The notes beneath the pieces were generated by a model. The model made no database searches. It worked only from the letters and a program-made list of their open reading frames with translations, and had not been told where the DNA came from. A DNA stretch of 64,000 nt from G963669295 sp963669295 (lineage in GTDB: Bacteria; Bacteroidota; Bacteroidia; Flavobacteriales_D; CALLUQ01): assembly GCA_963669295.1 (NCBI GenBank), contig OY769938.1:1922001-1986000 (forward strand). The letters are read 5' to 3'. A program made the translations under genes and the position numbers. Shown here piece by piece: positions 33,428 through 40,861 of this stretch (position 1 is its first letter; every line of letters begins with the position of its first letter).

Positions 33428-34960
33428 TTATTCTTCACTCAGGTCATCAAAGCTGGGTCTAAGTTTTATGCCGTCTACTTTCTTTTCTATGCCATTCTTA
33501 AACGACACGGTAAGAATCAATACTCCATCTTCATCAAAGTATTTCCAATCGCCTTCTTTAATTCCCATAATGTATTTTCCTTCTGCTTTGGTTCTCCCGT
33601 TTTTATAGTAGTATTTGTGTTTTCCGTTGGCATTACCATCCACAAATTCCCCTTCAAAATTCATTTTACCATTGTTGTACAAGTATTCCCACTTCCCACT
33701 TTTCATACCTTCTACATAACTTCCTTTTTCGGTGTGGTCTCCTACTTGATAAAACCATTCTCCTTCTTTAAATCCATCCAGGTATTCTCCTTCAGTTATA
33801 CGTTCTCCCGATTCGTTGTACTCTACAGAGTATCCATCCTCCAATCCTTTTCTATAGTTTTCTTCGCGATGTAATTGTCCGTTTTCGTAGTACCAGATCC
33901 ATTTGCCATGTGGTTTTCCTTTTTGGTAAGATCCTTTCTGTTCTACCTGCTCATTACGGTGGTAAAAAATCCATTCTGAAATACGCACTCCATCTTTGTA
34001 TTCTCCAACAGCTCTTAACTCCCCTGTAAGATAAAATAATTTCCACTTTCCTTGATGAAAACCTTTATTATCTACAATGCCTTCTGCTACTTTTTTCCCC
34101 TCTTTGTATTGGTAAGAATTTACAATATCGCCTTCTTTCGAATATTCTCTAAAAATACCTTGTTTGGTACCATCTTCTTTATAACCTCCAATGGTTTTTA
34201 CGTTCCCATCATTGTAGTATTCTGCCTTAATATCCAGTACCACTAATTCTTCAGCATCCACTTCCATTTCTCCTTCCACATACTTTTCCATGGTAATAAG
34301 TGTACCATTATTATCGTATTCCTTTAAAATACCATCTCGCTTCCCATTCTTGTATTTTACTTCCCACTTTACATTACCGGTATTTTCATAGAATCCTTTC
34401 CACATGCCATGTTTTTGCCTGCTTCTATTAAATCGGTTAATCTTTTCCAATCGTTTAATGTACCCTTTTTCGTAGGCCATTAATGTAATCGTTCGTCCTG
34501 ATTTGTCGTACTCTATTCCTTCCCCGTTTTCTTTATCTTTTTCAAAGAAAATTCGCTTTTGTAATTCACCGGTATCGTAGAAGTAATATCCCCAATCTGT
34601 TTTGGCATTATTGGCATAACATTCTTCCGAGATCAGTTTTCCCTTTTTGGTGTATTTTTTTGCTGTTCCGTTTTTCTTTCCTTCTTCGTAGGTGATCTCA
34701 TCAATTAAAGTGCCTTCTTCATTGTAAAACTTCCATAGGCTGTCGAGCATAAAATTTTCGCGGTTTCCTTCTGATTTTAAGGTACCAGTATTATAATAAG
34801 TTTTCCAATAACCATCCGGCTTTCCATCACGCATCGTCCCTTCACTTGATTTTATTCCGTTTTCATAATAGAATACATTGTATCCATTCGGATTAATTTC
34901 ATTTTGACCAATTGATAAATTAAAAGAGAAAACGAGCACTGTTATTAAGTACCATCTCAT
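33428..34960 (-). CDS. Secreted MORN_2-repeat (YwqK-like) protein
   Basis: A 510-residue protein with a signal peptide (about 1-19, ending SIGQ). Almost the whole length is a chain of repeats of about 22-24 residues with 'G.W..YY.nG.l..eg.Y..G...G', the MORN_2 pattern. Automated pipelines often call such proteins YwqK-family antitoxin; nothing here supports a toxin-antitoxin role. Export makes a periplasmic or surface location likely. It is the first gene of the operon with the multi-PAS kinase, so it may be a sensory or envelope-associated partner of that kinase (inference from position). Confidence 0.85.
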   Translation of the reverse strand: MRWYLITVLVFSFNLSIGQNEINPNGYNVFYYENGIKSSEGTMRDGKPDGYWKTYYNTGTLKSEGNRENFMLDSLWKFYNEEGTLIDEITYEEGKKNGTAKKYTKKGKLISEECYANNAKTDWGYYFYDTGELQKRIFFEKDKENGEGIEYDKSGRTITLMAYEKGYIKRLEKINRFNRSRQKHGMWKGFYENTGNVKWEVKYKNGKRDGILKEYDNNGTLITMEKYVEGEMEVDAEELVVLDIKAEYYNDGNVKTIGGYKEDGTKQGIFREYSKEGDIVNSYQYKEGKKVAEGIVDNKGFHQGKWKLFYLTGELRAVGEYKDGVRISEWIFYHRNEQVEQKGSYQKGKPHGKWIWYYENGQLHREENYRKGLEDGYSVEYNESGERITEGEYLDGFKEGEWFYQVGDHTEKGSYVEGMKSGKWEYLYNNGKMNFEGEFVDGNANGKHKYYYKNGRTKAEGKYIMGIKEGDWKYFDEDGVLILTVSFKNGIEKKVDGIKLRPSFDDLSEE

Positions 34961-35490
34961 ATTTATATAATATATAATTTTTAAACCTTTTATTATTAAT
35001 GTTATTAGCCTGTTAGTTTTGTGTAAAAATATATCATCATTTACTTGCAGATGCCTTTTATTAAAATCTAGTAACAGGTTATAAACACTCTTTTATTGTT
35101 AAATGATTGTAAATCAAGATTTTGTTATTTAATTAACAAGGTGTTGATAACTACAACTATTAATAAAATTACTCATTTTTTATGAGCATTTGATGTTTAA
35201 GAGTTGTTTACTAATCACTCAAAAGACCAGGAGAAAATAATTTGTCTTATCATTTATTAAAATACCTCGAAAATATTATCAACAATCCTAATTAACTTTT
35301 TACAACTTTTAAACCAAAGTTCTATCTTATTAACAACAACCCTGTTAAAATTATTGTGACTAAAATTATTATAAGCAATTGGCTTGAATGTTAGCCATGC
35401 TCTATTATTAACAACTAATGTAAACGACATGATTTGTAAACTGAATGAATACTTATATTTGTTATTAACAATAGTTGAACCATAAAATAA
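34961..35490. other. 530-bp AT-rich intergenic region between divergent genes
   Basis: No gene was found. It must hold the promoters of the MORN-kinase operon (leftward) and of rpiB (rightward, 35433-35461). The decamer TTATTAACAA occurs three times in the same orientation (35327-35336, 35405-35414, 35462-35471). TTATCAACAA is at 35276-35285 and GTTGATAAC at 35143-35151. The decamers could be regulator sites; the similarity to DnaA boxes is too weak for an origin call. Confidence 0.5.
35433..35461 (+). promoter_or_regulatory. Promoter of rpiB and the M28 peptidase gene
   Basis: TTTG (35433-35436), 17 bases, TATATTTG (35454-35461), an exact -7 match with a slightly short spacer. It gives a leader of about 30 bases. 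One of the TTATTAACAA copies starts directly after the -7 box. Confidence 0.6.
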
Positions 35491-35496
35491 ATGCTT

Positions 35497-35937
35497 ATGA
35501 AATTAGCCATCGGAAGCGATCATGCCGGATTTGAATTGAAGGAAATCATCAAAGAAAACTTGAAAAATCAAGGGCATGAAATGAAGGATTTTGGTTGTTA
35601 TTCTTCAGAAAGCACAGATTATCCCGATTATGCACATCCGGTTGCTGATGGTGTAGAACAACAGGAATTTGATTTTGGAATTTTGATTTGCGGCAGTGGA
35701 AATGGCATTAACATGACAGCCAATAAGCATCAGGGAATAAGATCGGCTTTATGTTGGGAAGTTGAAATAGCAAGTATGGCTAGAGCACACAATAATGCCA
35801 ATGTATTAGCATTGCCTGCCCGCTACATTGGCATGGAATTAGCACAACAAATTGTTGATGCTTTTTTAACCACTGAATTTGAAGGAGGCAGACACGAGCG
35901 TAGAGTGGGAAAGATAGGCATGGCACAACAATGTTGA
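35497..35937 (+). CDS. rpiB: Ribose-5-phosphate isomerase B
   Basis: A 146-residue protein from the second ATG (MKLAIGSDHAGFELK); the ATG at 35491 would add two residues. It shows the RpiB/LacAB features: SDHAG near the N-terminus, the Asp-Tyr pair in STDYPDYAHPVA, the catalytic Cys in ILICGSGNG, and a C-terminal HERRVGKI. It interconverts ribose 5-phosphate and ribulose 5-phosphate in the pentose phosphate pathway in the cytoplasm. The M28 peptidase gene starts 18 bases after it and is probably cotranscribed. Confidence 0.95.
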   Translation: MKLAIGSDHAGFELKEIIKENLKNQGHEMKDFGCYSSESTDYPDYAHPVADGVEQQEFDFGILICGSGNGINMTANKHQGIRSALCWEVEIASMARAHNNANVLALPARYIGMELAQQIVDAFLTTEFEGGRHERRVGKIGMAQQC

Positions 35938-35955
35938 TTTTTTTATAAAACTTAT

Positions 35956-37524
35956 ATGATGCGTTGGATTTACACTACAATTTGCTTTTTCTTATTGGCT
36001 CCTGTAATGGCTACAGGAGAAGATACAGTAGCTATAAAATATGCCGAATCAATTTCGACTGATGATTTAAGTAAACACTTGCATGTATTGGCTTCGGATG
36101 AATACGAAGGGAGAGAAACAGGAGAAAAGGGGCAAAAAATGAGTGCAAAGTATATAGCTGAATTTTTTAAATCGGTTGGTATACCTGGTATTCAACAATC
36201 AGACAACTATTTTCAAGAGTTTCCATTGGTTATTCAAGATCCAATGGGTGTTAAAATAGTAAACAACAAAAAAGATTACGTTTTCCTGGAAGATTTTTAC
36301 TATTTCCCTGGGTTTAATGATGATGTGATTAAAGCGAATGAAGTGTTGTTTTTAGGGTATGGCATTGATGCTGATGATTACAGTGATTATAAAGGAGTAG
36401 ATGTTGCCGGTAAAGTAGCATTGATTTTAGATGGGGAGCCTATCGATAAAAAAGGCAATTCTATAATTACGAAGAAAGAGATGTTTTCTTCGTGGTCGAT
36501 GAATTTTAGAACCAAGTTAAGCAAAGCAAAAGAGGAAAAATTAGCAGCATTGTTCATTGTAGTAGAAAATATTGATGAACGCATTAATCAGGTAAGACAT
36601 TATGTTTCGCAACCCGGAATGAAACTGGCAGGTAATGGTGATGAGCAATCGGGAGAAAACCTACCTGTTTTTTATATTTCAAATGATATGGCTGAAGCCA
36701 TGTTTAATGAATCTAAGTATAGCTTAGAAAAGGTGCGGAAGAAGATTGATAAGAAAGGTAAACCACTTTCGACTAGCTTGCCCAATGCATTGGAGTTGAA
36801 TATTGATAGAGTTGGAAAAGAAATAGTGGCTGAGAATGTATTGGGTTATATTGAAGGTTCTGATTTGAAAGAAGAAATTGTGGTTGTTACCGCACATTAC
36901 GATCACATTGGAATGCATGACGATAAAGTATACAATGGAGCGGATGATGATGGTTCAGGCACGGTGGCAGTAATGGAGTTAGCAGAAGCCTTTGCCATGG
37001 CAAAAGCATCGGGAAATGGCCCTAGAAGAAGTGTGCTTTTTATGCCTGTTTCGGGTGAAGAAAAGGGATTGCTAGGATCGCAATATTATGTTGAACATCC
37101 AGTTTACCCACTTGAAAATACAGTAGCCAATTTAAATATTGATATGATTGGTAGGATGGATGATAAACATGAAGGAAATCCTGATTATGTGTATTTAATA
37201 GGATCGGATCGATTAAGTACAGAACTCCATGAAGTAAGTGAAAATGCCAATAAAGTTTATACCAATTTGGAGTTGGATTATACGTTTAACAGCCCTAAAG
37301 ATCCCAACCGTTTTTATTACCGATCAGACCATTATAATTTTGCTAAGAATAACATTCCAGTAATCTTTTATTTTAACGGAACACACGAAGATTACCACCA
37401 ACACACCGATACGGTAGATAAAATTAATTTCGATAAGATTAAGAAGATTACACAACTCATCTTTTATACTACCTGGGACCTGGCAAATAGAGATCAACGG
37501 GTAAAAGTAGATAAGCAAGATTAA
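35956..37524 (+). CDS. Secreted M28 family zinc peptidase with PA domain
   Basis: A 522-residue protein with a short signal peptide (about 1-20). The metallopeptidase core is split by a PA-type insert (about 120-265, with YSDYKGVDVAGKVALILDGEP). The zinc-site motifs are TAHYDHIG with His314 and Asp316, NGADDDGSG, SGEEKGLLGS and the C-terminal HQHTDTVDKI. This layout matches secreted aminopeptidases of the M28 family. The last four bases overlap the tail of the convergent lysyl-oxidase-like gene, so there is no room for a terminator between them. Confidence 0.9.
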   Translation: MMRWIYTTICFFLLAPVMATGEDTVAIKYAESISTDDLSKHLHVLASDEYEGRETGEKGQKMSAKYIAEFFKSVGIPGIQQSDNYFQEFPLVIQDPMGVKIVNNKKDYVFLEDFYYFPGFNDDVIKANEVLFLGYGIDADDYSDYKGVDVAGKVALILDGEPIDKKGNSIITKKEMFSSWSMNFRTKLSKAKEEKLAALFIVVENIDERINQVRHYVSQPGMKLAGNGDEQSGENLPVFYISNDMAEAMFNESKYSLEKVRKKIDKKGKPLSTSLPNALELNIDRVGKEIVAENVLGYIEGSDLKEEIVVVTAHYDHIGMHDDKVYNGADDDGSGTVAVMELAEAFAMAKASGNGPRRSVLFMPVSGEEKGLLGSQYYVEHPVYPLENTVANLNIDMIGRMDDKHEGNPDYVYLIGSDRLSTELHEVSENANKVYTNLELDYTFNSPKDPNRFYYRSDHYNFAKNNIPVIFYFNGTHEDYHQHTDTVDKINFDKIKKITQLIFYTTWDLANRDQRVKVDKQD

Positions 37525-39587
37525 TTCAGGATTATTTTCTTAGTAATAGTTTGTTTAGAAGGGGTAGTGAGTTGTAGGAAGAAAATTCCTTTTGCATTAA
37601 GTTGAATGGTTTTGGTGTAATTTTTCCCGGCTACCATTTGTTCTGACAGTACTACTTTACCCAATACATCCCGAATGGTTAATTGCAGTTCAATGGTTTG
37701 TTCAGCATTAATAAACAGGTTAAACCAGTTGTTACTGGGGTTGGGGTATACAGATGCATTTTCGATGATGTTTCGTTCGTTAATACCAATACAAGGGTCT
37801 ACCATTACCACTGCTGGAACCGTTGCGCTTACACATGAAGTATTGCCTACTAAAACTTCCCAATCGTAGAAATAATAGTACACACCAGAACCAAGGGTAG
37901 AGCTGTATACTGAAACGGTATCTACCAGTTGGTAGGGGAAGTTGATATTGGAGTTTGGGTTGGCATTGTTTACAAATAAATTGGCGCCTGTATTGGCCAT
38001 GAGCTGATAGTCGTTGCCTGGAGCGATATCGTAATTGAGCATAACCCTCGATTCTCCATTTGGAATGAACACATTGGTAGAGTACAGAGTATTGCCTCCT
38101 ATATCTAACAATTGAATGGTTCTGTTGCCGTTTCCATTGGCATATACCTTTACTGATTGAAGCACTAGAGGTTGCGTTACGTCAAATAGAATGCCCTCTT
38201 CATTGGTAGAATAAACACCTCCACCAGTGCTATCGGGCTTCCCTACATTTACAGTAACTCCCGGGTTAATAATAAGGTTTCCTGCAAAATAAGTAGTAGT
38301 AGCAGTTAATGTTGGAGTATTGAACGTGCTTCCTGTAGCGACTAAAAAACCATTATCATCGTACCACAAAATACTATCGCCAACAGCATTTAATACGGCC
38401 ATATCACCTGCACAAATAGAATCGCCTGTAGCTGTTGGGGCGTTAGAAATTAACGAGGCAACAGTAGTAAAAGCAGTATCGGTACCACAATAGTTATTTA
38501 CAATAACCGAATAAGAACCCGGGCTTGAAACAACAATGCTTTGAGTAGTATCGCCTGTAGACCACTGATATGAAAAGCCAGCTGTTGCGGTAAGAACTAC
38601 GGGATTGTTGTTGCACATTACACCATACGGATTAGGGGTGATACTAATTTGTGGATTGCCAGCAGTATCTTGTTGTGTTAACGTAAACGGAACGGCAGTA
38701 TAGTTGTTGGTGTCGTCGGATTCTACAAAATTATTGTTGGGGTCTACTTCCATTACAATCCAGTAATCGCCATTGCAAGTACCAGTAGGAATGGTAATGA
38801 ACATACCGTCCAGGTTTTCTGAATATACATCAGTAAACCCAACACTAATGCCTTGTTCTACAACTGAACAGGCATATTGTCCACCGCCTAAACCGTAGTT
38901 AGGAAAATCGGTATTAAGCAAAGTTGTACCAGCGTTGTATACGGTATTGTTGTCTTTACAATGCCCCGGAAAAGTGGAACACGACCCATAATCCATTAAG
39001 CAGAATCCAATTTTTGCTCCTTCTCCTACAATGCTCCAATTCCTGGGATCAGGCTCATAGGGGTCTTCAATACGCAAAGTCATGTACATCCAATCGTCTA
39101 CATGGTTGTGCCCATGGGTGGGATGATAGGTCATGGTACCGGCCATTTGGTCGGTATAGGTCATGGTATTGCCATTTTTATGATATACCCGCTGAAAAAT
39201 AATTTGGCGGGGTACCCCATTGTTGGGACAAGAAAAAGATTGAGTAGATCCTGGGTCATAAATGGAAAAGGTATCGCTGTTGCAAACAAACCAGCGGTTA
39301 CCGTTGGTATCAACTCCTCGAACTGTTAAAGGACCAATGCCTGTATTTGGGGTAGAGCTGGTAACACGCAGTAAACCGTTGTTTGGTTCATTGCCAGTTT
39401 GGGCATATTCATTGGGTCCTCCAAAATGATTTAAGGTGGCGTCCCACGAGGTGGAAAGATCGGGTAGTAATGTACAATCGGATTGTGTGGTGTCGCTACA
39501 AACGCAATCAGTAGCATCAATTACGGTGCATTGCGACCATGCAAAATGGGCTGCAATTAGACTTATTATGCTTAAAATATACCTCAT
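37521..39587 (-). CDS. Lysyl-oxidase-like copper amine oxidase domain protein with T9SS sorting domain
   Basis: A 688-residue protein with a signal peptide (1-18). Residues about 40-305 form a lysyl oxidase (PF01186-type) domain: it opens with LPDL, has GTMTYHPTHGHNHVDDW with the copper motif His158-x-His160-x-His162, then AKIGFCLMDYG with Lys192, then TDVYSENLDG with Tyr255, and ends VDPNNNFVESDDTNN. Lys192 and Tyr255 align with the Lys and Tyr that form the LTQ cofactor in human LOX (AEGHKASFCLED, DTYGADID). An Ig-like domain and a beta-sandwich region follow, then a type A T9SS tail (VYPNPSNNWFNLF). Probable surface or secreted amine oxidase; substrate unknown. Last gene of a three-gene operon. 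Confidence 0.85.
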   Translation of the reverse strand: MRYILSIISLIAAHFAWSQCTVIDATDCVCSDTTQSDCTLLPDLSTSWDATLNHFGGPNEYAQTGNEPNNGLLRVTSSTPNTGIGPLTVRGVDTNGNRWFVCNSDTFSIYDPGSTQSFSCPNNGVPRQIIFQRVYHKNGNTMTYTDQMAGTMTYHPTHGHNHVDDWMYMTLRIEDPYEPDPRNWSIVGEGAKIGFCLMDYGSCSTFPGHCKDNNTVYNAGTTLLNTDFPNYGLGGGQYACSVVEQGISVGFTDVYSENLDGMFITIPTGTCNGDYWIVMEVDPNNNFVESDDTNNYTAVPFTLTQQDTAGNPQISITPNPYGVMCNNNPVVLTATAGFSYQWSTGDTTQSIVVSSPGSYSVIVNNYCGTDTAFTTVASLISNAPTATGDSICAGDMAVLNAVGDSILWYDDNGFLVATGSTFNTPTLTATTTYFAGNLIINPGVTVNVGKPDSTGGGVYSTNEEGILFDVTQPLVLQSVKVYANGNGNRTIQLLDIGGNTLYSTNVFIPNGESRVMLNYDIAPGNDYQLMANTGANLFVNNANPNSNINFPYQLVDTVSVYSSTLGSGVYYYFYDWEVLVGNTSCVSATVPAVVMVDPCIGINERNIIENASVYPNPSNNWFNLFINAEQTIELQLTIRDVLGKVVLSEQMVAGKNYTKTIQLNAKGIFFLQLTTPSKQTITKKIILN

Positions 39588-39607
39588 AAAACTATTCTAG
39601 CGGACGA

Positions 39608-40855
39608 TTAAAGCTTGATCAGTTTTAAGATGGTAGTAGCGTATTTAAAATCCAATTCAAGGAAATAAATTCCTGGTTGTTGAATGGAACTTACGTTAAT
39701 TGTATTGGTAAAGTTACTTAAGTATTTTTGATGAATAAGTTGCCCCGACACATTTCTAACGCGGATAGTAATATCCTTAACGGATGATGAAACAGTGATT
39801 AGGTCGTGTTCTTTAATGACAGAAGGATAGATGTGGAGCTGCTCTATTTCGCGTTCGGAAATGGCATCGAGTAATGGCTCATCGAACCGTACCAATCCGC
39901 TGGTGTTGGTACCTACCCATATAATGCCATTGTCTTCACGAGCAATGCTGGTTAAATGATTTTCAGGCAAGTTAGAGTTCATGGTATTCCACCACGAAAA
40001 GTTATCTACCCCTTCCAGCTTAATAATTCCTGCATCTAGTGAAGTAATGTATTTATCGTTGTTGGGAGCGATAACAATGCCATTTAAACTGTTGGAGGGA
40101 ATGGTAGAGTTGATGGAGTGGAACCACTGCCAACTGTTTCCTCCCCCATGTGCAGCCAGTCCTGCAGCAGGAGTAGCAAACCACAAAAACCCAGAGATAT
40201 CAAAATCAGAAGACAAAATAGTGTTATCGGGTAAGTTGGAGTTCCAGTTGGTATAGGTAACAATAGAACCGTCAAAAAGAGAAAGCCCACCATTAATCGT
40301 TCCGATGTGTTTAACGTCGTTATCGTCGATAGCAATGCATGCTATATTAGCGGTTTCTAAATCGGAGTTGAATGGGTTCCATACCGTCCAGGTGGTGCCA
40401 TTAAAGTGGGCTAATCCACCGGTGGTTCCTATCCATAGCTCATTGTTACTATCGAACGCAATAGCACGCACAAAATCGTCAGGTAACCCCGAGTTTTGGG
40501 TGTAGTAGTGCGTGGTCCAATCTACTCCATCAAACTTCACTAAACCTGCAGAAAAGGTGCCTACCCAAATGTCGCCATTGCGATCAACGTTGATGGATCG
40601 AATCACATTGTCGGGAAGGCTGGAGTTTTGCGTAGTGTATACCGTCCAATTGGTATCGTCGAACATGGCCAATCCATAATCAGTACCTACCCATTTATTG
40701 CCAGCACTATCTATGGCAATGCACGACACGGTATTGAAAGGTAAATCGGAATTATTGGTGTCGTATATGATCCAGGCGTTTTGTGCCGACGCAAAAAAAA
40801 CGTTGCCGATCAAAGTGATCAGCAACGTTAGTATAGAAATTGATTTTATAGGCAT
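39608..40855 (-). CDS. Secreted beta-propeller (Reg_prop repeat) protein with T9SS sorting domain
   Basis: A 415-residue protein with a signal peptide (about 1-25, ending ASAQ). It has about seven repeats of roughly 43 residues with 'NsdLPdn.i.sIa.D..gn.WvGT..gGLa.fdg..W', the two-component-regulator-type propeller repeat. The C-terminal tail (LHIYPSVIKEHDLITV to the end) is a T9SS sorting domain. It lies between the two lysyl-oxidase-like genes, 6 bases after one stop and 20 before the next start, so it is in the same operon. Codons about 10-21 coincide with a perfect terminator-like hairpin (see 40793-40827). Confidence 0.85.
   Translation of the reverse strand: MPIKSISILTLLITLIGNVFFASAQNAWIIYDTNNSDLPFNTVSCIAIDSAGNKWVGTDYGLAMFDDTNWTVYTTQNSSLPDNVIRSINVDRNGDIWVGTFSAGLVKFDGVDWTTHYYTQNSGLPDDFVRAIAFDSNNELWIGTTGGLAHFNGTTWTVWNPFNSDLETANIACIAIDDNDVKHIGTINGGLSLFDGSIVTYTNWNSNLPDNTILSSDFDISGFLWFATPAAGLAAHGGGNSWQWFHSINSTIPSNSLNGIVIAPNNDKYITSLDAGIIKLEGVDNFSWWNTMNSNLPENHLTSIAREDNGIIWVGTNTSGLVRFDEPLLDAISEREIEQLHIYPSVIKEHDLITVSSSVKDITIRVRNVSGQLIHQKYLSNFTNTINVSSIQQPGIYFLELDFKYATTILKLIKL
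40793..40827 (-). terminator. Intrinsic terminator inside the signal-peptide codons of the propeller gene
   Basis: On the minus strand CGTTGCTGATCA pairs with TGATCGGCAACG (12 bp, one G-T pair), loop CTT, followed directly by T8. It lies 35 bases after the stop of the lysyl-oxidase-like gene at 40862 but within codons 10-21 of the next gene. It would end most transcripts of the first gene and reduce expression of the two genes downstream unless translating ribosomes melt it. Confidence 0.75.
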
Positions 40856-40861
40856 TTACTA

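Noticed and set aside
33428..34960. Antitoxin of a toxin-antitoxin pair (YwqK label)
   Set aside because: The protein is secreted, built only of MORN repeats, and its neighbour is a histidine kinase, not a toxin.
34961..35490. Chromosomal replication origin
   Set aside because: The region is AT-rich and has TTATCAACA-like sites, but there are no clear TTATCCACA boxes, no dnaA or dnaN neighbour, and gene orientation does not switch consistently here.
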